40,581 nt of DNA from DAIMZM01 sp036733985 (GTDB lineage: Bacteria > Bacillota > Dehalobacteriia > UBA4068): positions 1 through 40,581 of the forward strand of contig DAIMZM010000007.1 in assembly GCA_036733985.1 (NCBI GenBank), in the 5' to 3' direction. A model generated the notes under the pieces. The model ran no database searches. It had not been told where the DNA came from and was given only the letters and a program-made list of their open reading frames with translations. This document shows, in pieces, positions 1 through 8,279 of the stretch (within the stretch, counting starts at the first letter, position 1; each line of letters opens with the position of its first letter). The position numbers and the translations under genes are program-made.

Positions 1-67
1 CAATATCAAGCGCAGCGAAGTGGCGGCCATTGTGATCCGCATGGTTGACAGCGGCAAGAGGCTGTAA
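1..67 (+). CDS. C-terminal end of an S-layer homology (SLH) protein (partial)
   Basis: Only the last 21 or so codons are in the window, ending at TAA 65-67; the reading frame starts at base 2. The visible tail reads KRSEVAAIVIRMVD followed by SGKRL. This matches the end of an SLH repeat, where a basic residue, Glu and an AAIV.RM helix are typical. SLH repeats tether exported proteins to secondary cell-wall polymers. The rest of the protein lies outside the window, so its catalytic or structural role cannot be told. A strong terminator follows 31 bases downstream. Confidence 0.7.
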   Translation, partial: NIKRSEVAAIVIRMVDSGKRL

Positions 68-98
68 ATAAAAGCCGACAATAAACGCAAAGCTAAAG

Positions 99-130
99 GC
101 GCAGCCCCCCGGGGCTGCGCTGATTTTTTT
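99..130 (+). terminator. Rho-independent terminator of the SLH gene
   Basis: A perfect 10-bp stem (GCGCAGCCCC, 99-108, with GGGGCTGCGC, 111-120) with a 2-base loop is followed by TGA and a run of seven T (124-130). It lies just after the SLH gene stop and before the YihY promoter. Confidence 0.92.
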
Positions 131-160
131 GGCAAAAAAACCGGCTTTGGCTGGGGAAGA

Positions 161-189
161 TTTACAAGGCCCTCAGGCAATGGTAAAAT
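161..189 (+). promoter_or_regulatory. Sigma-A-type promoter for the yihY-like gene
   Basis: TTTACA (161-166) and TAAAAT (184-189) are separated by 17 bases. Transcription would start near 196, giving a short leader that carries the AAGGAGG ribosome-binding site before the ATG at 220. Confidence 0.6.
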
Positions 190-219
190 AAAGCCAACGC
201 AGGCTAAGGAGGTGTTCAC

Positions 220-1059
220 ATGGGCAAACCGGGGCTGGGCCCAGGATATCAACAGTTTTTAGCAGGCATGAAGAAGCAAAATATCAATATCTTTGCCGCC
301 TCCGGGGCCTTTTACCTGTTTTTATCCCTGGTGCCCCTGGTGCTGCTGCTCCTGGCCCTGCTGCCCTATACCCAGATCGAGCGGGAAGCCCTGAGCCAAT
401 TCCTGCTGCTCTATGCGCCGGAACAGCTCCAGGAGCTGCTGAACGATATTGTCCGCCAGGTTTATCTGGGCTCTTTCGCCGCCCTCTCCCTCTCCGCCCT
501 GATCATGCTCTGGTCGGCGGCGAAGATGATGTCCAGCCTGACCTGGGGCATCAATGAGATTTACCAGGGCCGCCGGGGCGGCGGCTTTCTCCGCCAGCGG
601 CTGCTGGGCATCGTTTATACCGTTATCCTGATCGTCTTCATCCTGCTGTCCTTCTCCCTGTCCATTTTCGGCGAATACCTGATCAAGCTTTTCGGCAGGC
701 TGGAGCTGGCCCTCAGCCCGGGCTGGGGCAAGCTGCTCAGCCTGCAGAGCCTGGTCTTCCTCTGTTATCTGATCCTCTACCACAGCCTGCTCTTCACCAC
801 CATCCCCAAAAGGAAGCTGCGCTTTGTCAGGCAGCTGCCCGGCGCGGCCTTTGCCGCCGTAATGGGCCTGCTGTTTACCCGCCTCTTTTCCTGGGCAGTG
901 GACCGCTTCGACCTGTTCAGCGCCTACGGCAGCCTGAGCATTATCATCATCACCCTGATCTGGATGTATTATTCCATGTATATCCTCTACCTGGGGGCTT
1001 ATCTGAACACCCTCTGGCCGGCCAATGCCCCGGGCCAAGGCGAAAGCAGCAGCCTTTAG
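220..1059 (+). CDS. YihY/BrkB family integral membrane protein
   Basis: This 279-residue protein has about six hydrophobic segments (near residues 25-50, 85-105, 130-155, 175-195, 205-230 and 240-262), the usual plan of the YihY/BrkB family. The N-terminal FAASGAFYLFLSLVPLVLLL stretch and the W-x-x-S/A-x-K-x-M-x-S-L segment near 95-105 match the family. Length is typical (about 280-300). The old name ribonuclease BN was a misassignment, and the biochemical role is not established. The start is fixed by AAGGAGG nine bases upstream. The gene has its own promoter and terminator upstream and appears monocistronic, or is read with the amidohydrolase 86 bases downstream. Confidence 0.9.
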   Translation: MGKPGLGPGYQQFLAGMKKQNINIFAASGAFYLFLSLVPLVLLLLALLPYTQIEREALSQFLLLYAPEQLQELLNDIVRQVYLGSFAALSLSALIMLWSAAKMMSSLTWGINEIYQGRRGGGFLRQRLLGIVYTVILIVFILLSFSLSIFGEYLIKLFGRLELALSPGWGKLLSLQSLVFLCYLILYHSLLFTTIPKRKLRFVRQLPGAAFAAVMGLLFTRLFSWAVDRFDLFSAYGSLSIIIITLIWMYYSMYILYLGAYLNTLWPANAPGQGESSSL

Positions 1060-1119
1060 CAGGTAAACGTGGATCTTTGTCAAATTATCTGCAAGAGCCG
1101 CGGTTTTTCCGGCGGCCAC

Positions 1120-1125
1120 TATAAT
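1120..1125 (+). promoter_or_regulatory. Possible -10 box upstream of the amidohydrolase gene
   Basis: A perfect TATAAT sits 20 bases before the ATG at 1146. There is no convincing -35 box at 16-18 bases spacing, and the implied leader would be only about 14 bases. Treat as a weak promoter or chance match. Confidence 0.3.
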
Positions 1126-1145
1126 GGGCACAGAAAGGCTATGCC

Positions 1146-2408
1146 ATGGAAAAATGCAGCGTTATTGTATGCGGCAGGCTGTTCGACGGCCTCCGGGAGG
1201 AACTGCGCAGCGGGCTGGAAATTCTGGTGGAGGGAAACTGTATCCGCCAGGTGGGACCAAACCTTTCCCGCCCGGCCGGGGCGGCGGTCATCGACCTGAG
1301 CCATTTGACCGTCACGCCGGGCCTGATCGACGCCCACGTCCATGGCAATCTGCTGCGCTGGCAGGAGATGGACAACATCCTCTTTCAATCTGAGGCCTAT
1401 AGCAGCCTGGCCTTTCTCCACACCGCCCAGCGCTGCCTGGAGCGGGGTTTCACCACCATCCGCTGCAACGGCATGGGGCCTCTGGATTTTGGCCTGGCAG
1501 ACGTGAAGGCCCTGATCGACCGGGGCTATTTTCCCGGAGCCAGGATGCGGATTGCCTGCCATATGCTGGGCGGGCCCGGTATGCCCGGGGATATGAGCAT
1601 GTATGCCAAAACCAATCCCCGGCTGGCCCGGCACCTGCAAACCGCCTTTGTGGGCAGCGGCGGGGCTTTTTTCCGGGACGCGGTGCGGCGGGAGATCAAA
1701 TACGGCAGCGACTTTATCAAGATTTTCCTCTCCGGCAGCTTCGGCAGCCCGGACGGGGGCCCGGAGCTCTGCTATCTGGATGAAGAAGAGCTGGCCGCCA
1801 TCATCAACACCGCCCATGATCTGGGCCGGCAGGTTACGGCCCATGTCTATACGCCCCAGGCCATGCAGCGCCTGCTCAGGCTGGGGATTGACGGCATGGA
1901 GCATGGGGCGCTGATGGATGGAGAAACCGCCGGCCTGATCGAAAAATCCGGCATTTACCTGGTGCCGACCTTTGCGCCTTTCCAGGATATCATCGAAGGC
2001 GACGAGCAGGAGCTGAGCCTGAATACAGCGGATGAGCGGGAGAAGAAGCTTAAATGGGCGCCCCGCCTGCGGGAAAGCCGCCGCGTCATCTGCAACAGCC
2101 GCATCCGGCTGGGCTTTGGCTCTGATTTCTGCGTCCGGCATCAGCCTTATGAAAGCTGGTATGAATACCGGGGCTGGCTGCTTTCCGGCATGGACCCTTT
2201 CCGCGCCTTAAAGGCCGCCACCAGCGTCAACGCCGGCATCCTGGGCCTGGATCAGTGCCTGGGCAGCATTGAGCCGGGCAAACTGGCGGATATCGCCGCC
2301 TGGCCCGGAGATTTGCTGACAGATGCGGAGGCACTAAGGCAATGCGGCTTTGTGATGAAGGGCGGGGACGTTTACCCCGCCGGCAACCGGGTGGTGGATG
2401 ACCTGTAA
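1146..2408 (+). CDS. Metal-dependent amidohydrolase (imidazolonepropionase/prolidase-like)
   Basis: This 420-residue protein belongs to the amidohydrolase superfamily, COG1228-like branch. Visible metal-site residues are H64-V-H66 in GLIDAHVHG, K192 in DFIKIFLSG (the candidate carboxylated lysine), H233 in VTAHVYT, H253 in GMEHG and D327 in GFGSDF. This is the usual binuclear set for a TIM-barrel hydrolase. The C-terminal LGSIEPGKLADIAAW segment is the classic small beta-sandwich closure. Members of this branch include enzymes that cleave Xaa-Pro and other dipeptides as well as imidazolonepropionase. The neighbouring block of proline peptidases makes a prolidase-like role attractive, but that is inference. 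There is no signal peptide, so it should be cytoplasmic. The start has only a modest GAAAGG ribosome-binding site. Confidence 0.85.
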   Translation: MEKCSVIVCGRLFDGLREELRSGLEILVEGNCIRQVGPNLSRPAGAAVIDLSHLTVTPGLIDAHVHGNLLRWQEMDNILFQSEAYSSLAFLHTAQRCLERGFTTIRCNGMGPLDFGLADVKALIDRGYFPGARMRIACHMLGGPGMPGDMSMYAKTNPRLARHLQTAFVGSGGAFFRDAVRREIKYGSDFIKIFLSGSFGSPDGGPELCYLDEEELAAIINTAHDLGRQVTAHVYTPQAMQRLLRLGIDGMEHGALMDGETAGLIEKSGIYLVPTFAPFQDIIEGDEQELSLNTADEREKKLKWAPRLRESRRVICNSRIRLGFGSDFCVRHQPYESWYEYRGWLLSGMDPFRALKAATSVNAGILGLDQCLGSIEPGKLADIAAWPGDLLTDAEALRQCGFVMKGGDVYPAGNRVVDDL

Positions 2409-2444
2409 ACACCTTCCCAGGCTTTGTACAGGAAAAATAGCAGA

Positions 2445-2476
2445 AAAAGAGAGGCCGCCATGGCGGCCTCTCTTTT
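2445..2476. terminator. Bidirectional terminator between convergent genes
   Basis: A perfect 32-base palindrome (AAAAGAGAGGCCGCCA, 2445-2460, and its exact reverse complement, 2461-2476) carries T runs on both strands. It can end transcription of the amidohydrolase gene from the left and of the long minus-strand block from the right. Confidence 0.9.
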
Positions 2477-2515
2477 ACTGCTGCTGCTGAAGCAAAAACG
2501 CTTAGTTGAATAAGG

Positions 2516-5062
2516 CTATTTACCCACCGGGACTTTCATCCAGGTCTTGCTGTTATCCACGGTGAAATTGGTGACGGTAGCCGGCCAATAGGTGACCTGG
2601 GCGTCGGCGGAATAGAGGATCAAAGACAGGGTATGCCCGGCCTGCACCGTATAATCAATGGGCTGCAAATCAAGGGTAAAGGTATAGTATTGGCCAGGGC
2701 TGATTGAGCTGACCCGGTGAATCGAATCCCGGTTCTGCACATCCATCCAGCCTCTGGTAATGATTTTATAATCGCAGCTTTCCTTGACAAACTGCGTTTG
2801 CGGCAGGGGCGGCAAATCCCCGCTGAGCCAGATATTCTTGCCGGTAGCCGCGGTGGGCACCGCTTCCCCGTCATTCACCTGCAGCGCCGTCAGCCCCTCA
2901 GCCGTATCCACCAGCATGGCGCTGAGGATGCCGGTGGGCTGATCCAGGGCGGCCCGCACCTGCACCTGCACCGTGCCGCTGATATGCAGATCCTGGCTGA
3001 GCTGGAAGCCGTAGCCAACGCTGGCCTCCGTGCTGTCGGTGGCAATGGCTTTTTCCCAGGCATACATGCTCTCGGAGAAATATTCGGCCCATTCCGCCTC
3101 CGGGTCAAAGCCGGCCAGGGTCAGATCGCCGCTAAAGGCGGCAGCGCCGCTGCCGGCCTGGAAAACCCGGCTTTTGCCGCTGCCCCAGCTCTCATAGGCC
3201 TGCCAGCTCAAATCCACATTGCTCTGAACCGTTGCCGCCGGTAAATCGGCCAGGACCTGGTTCTCCACCCCGTACAGCCAATAGGCCAGCCATTGGCTGA
3301 GGATGCCGTAATAATCCAGGCCTTCAACCGCATTGGGCGTCATATGGGCCCCCTGGTGCAGGATCAGCCGCACCGGCTGGCCGGAATCCTGGAAAGCCTG
3401 GTACATCAGGTCGAATTGCTTGGTCCTGACATTGAAATCGTTCAGGCCATGGATGATCAGGGCGCTGCAGTTGAGACCCTTAGCCTGGGCCGCGTAATTC
3501 CGCTCATCCCAGAAGCGGTTATAATCGCCGTTAGCCCGGTCTTCGTCCCGGATCATCTGCTGGTAATAGGCCTCGTATACCCCCTTTACCGCGGCATAAT
3601 CCGCCTCGTCCAGCATCCGGCTCATGGTGTAATAGGACAGGGTGGAGGCTTCGTCGCCGGGATAATAGACGGCCCCCGCGCCAATGCCCTGGGAGCGGTA
3701 ATAATCATACCAGTTGGCGATGCCGGCCAGAGGGATGATGGTTTCCAAACCCGCCACGCCGGTAGCGGCCACGGCAAAAGCGGTGCTGCCCCCATAAGAG
3801 CGGCCGCTCATGGCCACCTTGCCGGTGCACCAATCCGCTTTCACCGCTGCTTGGCCCATTGGATCCAGGTAGGCCTGGGCCTGACCGTTCAGCCATTTGA
3901 CCACCGCGGCAAAGGCCGCGGTTTCCGCCTCCGAAGCCGTGGTGGCAATACCGTCGGAACCCCGGGTGCCCAAGCCGCCCGCGAAGACGCAGGCATAGCC
4001 CCGCACCAGCCAGTAATCATAATTCCCGGTGGAATAGGTATTCTCCCAGGCCGCGGCGCTGGCTGCCGAAGCGGCGGCCGCCGCCTGCTCTTCAGCGCTG
4101 GCCTGATGATCCGGGGTATAACCAACCGCCTTCACCTGGCCCGGATCAGCGCGGTAAGCCCAGTCTTTTTCAGTGGTCTTGGTGGAAGTAGCCGCCGGCA
4201 ATTGGGCGTCCTTGGCATGTTCATTATAGCTGTCCTCATAATAGATATCCGTGGTGCCGGTTTCATAAGGCAGGGCCTGGTAAATGGCAGGCACCTTCAT
4301 CCCCTGGCCGGTGGGGCCCGGGCGCTTGATAAAGACTTGGATCAGATCCAGCTTGCCGTCCTGATCCGTGTCCACCGGCGTCTCCACATATACGACTTCG
4401 GTGATGGCCTCATCCTTGGCAAAAATGGGCTGGGCCTGGCCGTTGTAGAAATAAGCGGCAGCCGGCTCGCCTTGCATCGCCGTCCGCACCCCCGTGATCT
4501 TGCTGGCCATATAGGCTGTGCCGGCGCGGCTGGCAGCCTTAGGCCCCTCAAAGCTGAGATCAGCGGTAAGCCCCAGGCTTTGGATCAGCTGATCGGAATC
4601 CGCAGGGTAGCCGCCCAATTGGCTGGCGCTGAAACCGGCGTAGCGCAGTAGGGCCACAGCCGCCTCCGACTGGCTGACCTGGGCCCGGGGGTCAAAAACG
4701 CCGTTGCCCCGGCCCTGCAACAGCCCCTGGGCAACAGCCAGATTGATATAACCCTCTGCCCAATGCCCCTCGTAAACATCGCTGAAAGCGCTCTTTTGAG
4801 CCGCGGCGGCAGGGGCCTGGTCAGCCAAGCCGCTTAAACGGACCAGCACGGCGGCAAATTCCCCCCGGGAAATGCCCTGCTCCGGCTGGAAAGCGCCGCC
4901 CTCGTAGCCCTCAAACAGACGCAGCTCCGTGGCTTTGGCAATCGCCTCCTGCATTGGCTGGCTCAAACCGCTCACATCCGTATACCCGGTATCAGCCAAA
5001 GCCACGCCGCTCATAACTAAAACCAGGATCATGATCAATACTACCGGCAAAAGCTTTTTCAT
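2516..5062 (-). CDS. SLH-anchored Xaa-Pro dipeptidyl-peptidase (PepX-like, S15 family)
   Basis: This 848-residue exported serine peptidase would release X-Pro dipeptides from peptide N-termini at the cell surface. Residues 1-23 form a signal peptide ending VALA. Residues about 26-190 hold two clear SLH repeats (near 26-75 and 90-140) and a weaker third. The S15 alpha/beta-hydrolase domain follows, with S422 in GRSYGG, D542 in HGLNDFNV and H573 in QGAHMTPN as the likely triad. The flanking KWLNGQAQAY, DWCTGKVAMSG and AGIANWYDYYR are characteristic of PepX rather than of cocaine-esterase-like S15 members. The C-terminal part is the beta-rich domain of S15 enzymes. An Ala-rich stretch lies near 320-338. 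AGGAGGAAGAAC precedes the ATG. It is the last gene of the minus-strand block, 32 bases after the M24 gene. Surface anchoring is unusual, because lactobacillal PepX is cytoplasmic. Confidence 0.88.
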   Translation of the reverse strand: MKKLLPVVLIMILVLVMSGVALADTGYTDVSGLSQPMQEAIAKATELRLFEGYEGGAFQPEQGISRGEFAAVLVRLSGLADQAPAAAAQKSAFSDVYEGHWAEGYINLAVAQGLLQGRGNGVFDPRAQVSQSEAAVALLRYAGFSASQLGGYPADSDQLIQSLGLTADLSFEGPKAASRAGTAYMASKITGVRTAMQGEPAAAYFYNGQAQPIFAKDEAITEVVYVETPVDTDQDGKLDLIQVFIKRPGPTGQGMKVPAIYQALPYETGTTDIYYEDSYNEHAKDAQLPAATSTKTTEKDWAYRADPGQVKAVGYTPDHQASAEEQAAAAASAASAAAWENTYSTGNYDYWLVRGYACVFAGGLGTRGSDGIATTASEAETAAFAAVVKWLNGQAQAYLDPMGQAAVKADWCTGKVAMSGRSYGGSTAFAVAATGVAGLETIIPLAGIANWYDYYRSQGIGAGAVYYPGDEASTLSYYTMSRMLDEADYAAVKGVYEAYYQQMIRDEDRANGDYNRFWDERNYAAQAKGLNCSALIIHGLNDFNVRTKQFDLMYQAFQDSGQPVRLILHQGAHMTPNAVEGLDYYGILSQWLAYWLYGVENQVLADLPAATVQSNVDLSWQAYESWGSGKSRVFQAGSGAAAFSGDLTLAGFDPEAEWAEYFSESMYAWEKAIATDSTEASVGYGFQLSQDLHISGTVQVQVRAALDQPTGILSAMLVDTAEGLTALQVNDGEAVPTAATGKNIWLSGDLPPLPQTQFVKESCDYKIITRGWMDVQNRDSIHRVSSISPGQYYTFTLDLQPIDYTVQAGHTLSLILYSADAQVTYWPATVTNFTVDNSKTWMKVPVGK

Positions 5063-5094
5063 GTTCTTCCTCCTTCATCTATTCTTGCTTAAAG

Positions 5095-6165
5095 CTATGG
5101 CACAATCAGCAGTTCCCGGTCGAAATGGTTCAGGGTCTCAGCGCCATCCTCGGTTACCGCCACCAAGTCCTCCACCCGTACGCCGAATTGCCCTGGCAAA
5201 TAGATGCCCGGCTCCACGGAAAACACCATGCCCGGCTGGAGGATTTCCTGGCTGACGCTGCTGCAATCCGGCGGCTCATGCAGGGTCAGGCCAATGCCGT
5301 GGCCGGTGCGGTGGATGAAATAAGGGCCATATCCCGCATCCTCGATCACTTTGCGGGTAATCCGGTCGATCTCACTGATGGGGATACCCGGGCGCACAGC
5401 GGCCCGGCCCGCCTCATTGGCTTGGCGCACGATCTCATAAACCCGGCGCTGTTCCGGGCTGACGCTTTTCCAGAACACGGTGCGGGTCATATCGCAGCAA
5501 TAACGGTTCACCGGCGCATAAATATCGATCACCGCGCCCTCCCCAGGCTGCAGCAAGGCGTTGCCGCTGGCATGATGGGGCTCGCTGCCGTTCGCGCCAT
5601 AGCAGATCAGCTGCTCGATCTCTTTATCCGCCCCCAGTTTGACCTGGCAGCGGGAAATGAAGGCCCCCAGCTCCCGCTCGCTGAAACCGGCGCCTAAATG
5701 TTGGACCGCCTCAGCCATGGACCGGTCGTTCAGCAGAGAGGCTTGGCGCATCAGCCTGATTTCTTCCCCATCTTTCAGCATGCGGGCCTGGTCCACCGCC
5801 GGCGAGCCCAGGCAAGCCCGGAGATCCGGCCGCTTTTCCAACAGGGGCAAGAGGAATTTGGCGCGCCAGAACTTATCCACGCCCAAAGGCCCGGGCCGCA
5901 CCGCCGCCGCCACCAGGCCCATATAATCGTCCACATCTTCATAGGCCAAGATGCGCAGGCCCGCCTGCTCAGCCTGGGGGAACATCCGGTTATTGAACAG
6001 AACCACATCCCCGTGGCTGTTCAAATAGAGGGCCAACAAGCGTTCGCCGGCGTCATAACCGATGCCGCACAGATAATAAATCGAGTCCGGGTCGCTGACA
6101 ATGATCTGCTCCAGGCCCATGGCCAGCATATTGTTGATCACCTTTTCAATGCGTGTGGGTTTCAT
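5095..6165 (-). CDS. Xaa-Pro dipeptidase / aminopeptidase, M24 family (PepQ-like)
   Basis: This 356-residue protein has the creatinase-like N-terminal domain (about 1-125) and the pita-bread metallopeptidase domain. All five expected metal ligands are visible: D214 and D225 in VIDIYAPVNRYCCDMTRTV, H289 in HRTGHGIG, E318 in FSVEPGIY and E332 in GVRVEDLV. H296 in LHEPP is the usual active-site histidine. There is no signal peptide, so it should act in the cytoplasm, cleaving X-Pro dipeptides to free proline. Length is typical of PepQ. The gene lies between a dipeptide importer and the surface PepX-like peptidase, which fits intracellular processing of imported X-Pro. Creatinase activity cannot be excluded from sequence, but the context favours a prolidase. 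Confidence 0.87.
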   Translation of the reverse strand: MKPTRIEKVINNMLAMGLEQIIVSDPDSIYYLCGIGYDAGERLLALYLNSHGDVVLFNNRMFPQAEQAGLRILAYEDVDDYMGLVAAAVRPGPLGVDKFWRAKFLLPLLEKRPDLRACLGSPAVDQARMLKDGEEIRLMRQASLLNDRSMAEAVQHLGAGFSERELGAFISRCQVKLGADKEIEQLICYGANGSEPHHASGNALLQPGEGAVIDIYAPVNRYCCDMTRTVFWKSVSPEQRRVYEIVRQANEAGRAAVRPGIPISEIDRITRKVIEDAGYGPYFIHRTGHGIGLTLHEPPDCSSVSQEILQPGMVFSVEPGIYLPGQFGVRVEDLVAVTEDGAETLNHFDRELLIVP

Positions 6166-6190
6166 TGCTTCCTCCGTTCAGACAAACCGG

Positions 6191-6223
6191 GCGGTCACAG
6201 CCCTGGAAACGCCCTGTGACCGC
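6191..6223 (-). other. Intercistronic hairpin between dppF1 and the M24 peptidase
   Basis: A perfect 10-bp inverted repeat (GCGGTCACAG, 6191-6200, and CTGTGACCGC, 6214-6223) has a 13-base loop. No T run follows on the minus strand, so it may act as a partial terminator or an mRNA-stabilising structure rather than a full stop signal. Confidence 0.55.
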
Positions 6224-6233
6224 GTGCGTCTTC

Positions 6234-7181
6234 TTATTGATATAATTCGCAGGCGGCGAAATGGCCGGGGGTGATCTCCTTCAGGGCATAATTGTCCTGG
6301 AGGCAGGCTGGGCTGCAGCGCACACAGCGGCTGGCAAAACGGCAGCCCGGCTTGGGATCGATGGGATCGGAGACCTCGCCATGGAGCACGGAAAGCTTTT
6401 TCCGCTGGGACAGGTCCGGGATGGGGATGGCGGAAAGCAGGGCGCTGGTATAAGGATGCAAAGGATTGCGGAACAGCTCCTTGGCCGGGGCCTTCTCAAT
6501 GCATTGTCCCAGGTACATCACGGCGATCTCGTCGGCGATATGCCGCACCACCAGCAAATCATGGGTGATGAACAGATAGGTCAGCTTGTATTCATCCTGC
6601 AGGTCCATGAGCAGATTGAGGATCTGCGCCTGGATGGAAACATCCAGGGCCGAGACCGGCTCGTCGCAGACGATGAACTTGGGGTTCAGGGCCAGGGCCC
6701 TGGCCACGCCCACCCGCTGCCGCCGTCCGCCGTCCATCTCATGGGGATAGGCGTTGACAAAGCGGCGGGCCAGGCCTACGGTATCCATCAGCTCGATCAC
6801 CCGCCGGTTCAGCTGGTCGCGGCCGGCATAGATATGGTTCCGTTCCAAGGGTTCGCTGATCAGCTTAAACACCGGCATCCGCGGGTTCAGGCTGGAATAG
6901 GGGTCCTGGAAGATGATCTGCATCTGGCGGCGGAGCGCGTCCAACTGCCGCCCCTGGGCTTCCATAACATTTTGGCCTTCGAAGAAGACCTGGCCGGAGG
7001 TGGCGTTCTGCAGGCGGATCACGGTCCGGCCCAGGGTGGATTTGCCGCAGCCGCTTTCGCCCACCACGCCTAAGGTGCCGCCCCGGGGGATTTCCAGGTT
7101 GACGCCGTCCACCGCGTGGAGCCAACCGCCCTTGACTTTAAAATGCTTTTTCAGATCGACTGTTTTGATCAAAGCGTCCAT
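6234..7181 (-). CDS. dppF: Dipeptide/oligopeptide ABC transporter ATPase, DppF-like (system 1)
   Basis: This 315-residue nucleotide-binding subunit has Walker A GESGCGKST (41-49), Q-loop Q92 in IIFQDP, Walker B FIVCDEP with D173/E174, a D-loop SALD and switch histidine in FITHDL. The C-terminal oligopeptide-transporter domain (CRFASRC and following cysteines) is present. The signature motif reads DGGRRQR instead of the usual SGGQRQR, as in the second copy. The start is placed at the ATG that overlaps the dppD stop (TAATG at 7181), with GGAGGG just upstream; a longer frame would begin inside dppD. With DppD it would power uptake of peptides through DppBC. Confidence 0.92.
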   Translation of the reverse strand: MDALIKTVDLKKHFKVKGGWLHAVDGVNLEIPRGGTLGVVGESGCGKSTLGRTVIRLQNATSGQVFFEGQNVMEAQGRQLDALRRQMQIIFQDPYSSLNPRMPVFKLISEPLERNHIYAGRDQLNRRVIELMDTVGLARRFVNAYPHEMDGGRRQRVGVARALALNPKFIVCDEPVSALDVSIQAQILNLLMDLQDEYKLTYLFITHDLLVVRHIADEIAVMYLGQCIEKAPAKELFRNPLHPYTSALLSAIPIPDLSQRKKLSVLHGEVSDPIDPKPGCRFASRCVRCSPACLQDNYALKEITPGHFAACELYQ

Positions 7182-8269
7182 TATCCCTGTCCCTCCCCAA
7201 AAAGATGGCATTTGATGCGCTGGCTGCCGTGATGGTAGGTGACGCCGGGATGCTGCTCCCGGCAGATCTCCAGGCAGTGCTGGCAGCGGGGATGGAAGGG
7301 GCAGCCGGCAGGCAGCGCCGTGGGATCCGGCATCAGGCCGTCGATGGGGCTCAAGCGCTCGCTTTCATCATCCAGCCGGGGGATGGAATTGAACAGGCCC
7401 ACGGTATAAGGGTGATGCCGGCCCGGCGTAAAGATCTCTTCCACCGAACCTTCCTCAATGATTTCCCCGGCATACATGATCGCCACCTTGTCGCAGGTCT
7501 GGGCCACAATGCCCAAATCATGGGTGATCATGATCACCGAGGTGCCCAAACGGGTTTTCAGCTCTTCGATCAGGGCCAGCACCTGGGCTTGGATGGTCAC
7601 ATCCAAGGCGGTGGTGGGCTCGTCGGCGATCAGCACCTGGGGCTGGCAGGCCAGGGCAATGGCAATCACCACCCGCTGCTTCATGCCGCCGGAAAACTGA
7701 TGGGGATATTCATTGCGCCGCCGGGACTGGATGCCCACCAGTTCCAGCAGCTCATCCACCCGCTGATTGATCTGCTGGGGGCTTTTATGGTCGTAATTAT
7801 GGATGTTCAGGGATTCCTTGATCTGGTCGCCCACGGTCTTGATGGGGTTCAGAGAAGTCATGGGATCCTGGAAGATCATGGAAATCAGGGCTCCGCGGAT
7901 ATCCCGGAGCTCGCTTTTATGCTTTTGCAGCAAATCTTCCCCCTGGAAGCAAATGCGCCCTTGGGTAATGCGGCCGGTGGCTTCCGGCAGCAGCTGCATA
8001 ATGGACAGGGCGGTGGTGGTCTTGCCCGCCCCGGTCTCCCCCACCAGGCCGATGGTCTCCTGGCGGTTCAGGGACAAATTGATGCCGTTGACCGCCTTGA
8101 CAGCTATGCCCTCGCATTGATAGTGGACGAAAAGATCGGCGATTTCCAGGATCGGCGCTTCCGCAGACGCCCCGCTGCCAACCGGATTCGCCAGAACTCC
8201 CTCAGTCAAAGCGCCCTCGGCCGGGCCGGCCAAATTTTTTTGCAGCTCCGTTTGACTTGATATATTCAT
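7181..8269 (-). CDS. dppD: Dipeptide/oligopeptide ABC transporter ATPase, DppD-like (system 1)
   Basis: This is a 362-residue ATPase with Walker A GETGAGKTT (77-85), Q-loop in MIFQDP, signature SGGMKQR, Walker B VLIADEP and switch histidine in MITHDL. It ends with the oligopeptide-transporter C-terminal cysteine motif (CPFHPRCQHC). The first 40 or so residues are an extra, low-complexity lead before the ATPase fold. The start at 8269 follows GAGGTGA with correct spacing and lies ten bases after the dppC stop. Its stop overlaps the dppF start by one base, so the two ATPases are probably translationally coupled. Confidence 0.92.
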   Translation of the reverse strand: MNISSQTELQKNLAGPAEGALTEGVLANPVGSGASAEAPILEIADLFVHYQCEGIAVKAVNGINLSLNRQETIGLVGETGAGKTTTALSIMQLLPEATGRITQGRICFQGEDLLQKHKSELRDIRGALISMIFQDPMTSLNPIKTVGDQIKESLNIHNYDHKSPQQINQRVDELLELVGIQSRRRNEYPHQFSGGMKQRVVIAIALACQPQVLIADEPTTALDVTIQAQVLALIEELKTRLGTSVIMITHDLGIVAQTCDKVAIMYAGEIIEEGSVEEIFTPGRHHPYTVGLFNSIPRLDDESERLSPIDGLMPDPTALPAGCPFHPRCQHCLEICREQHPGVTYHHGSQRIKCHLFGEGQG

Positions 8270-8279
8270 CACGCTCACC

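Noticed and set aside
3293..4651. Plus-strand open frame of 452 codons opposite the PepX-like gene
   Set aside because: Antisense to a well-supported S15 gene; composition is that of a shadow frame and no ribosome-binding site or motif was seen.
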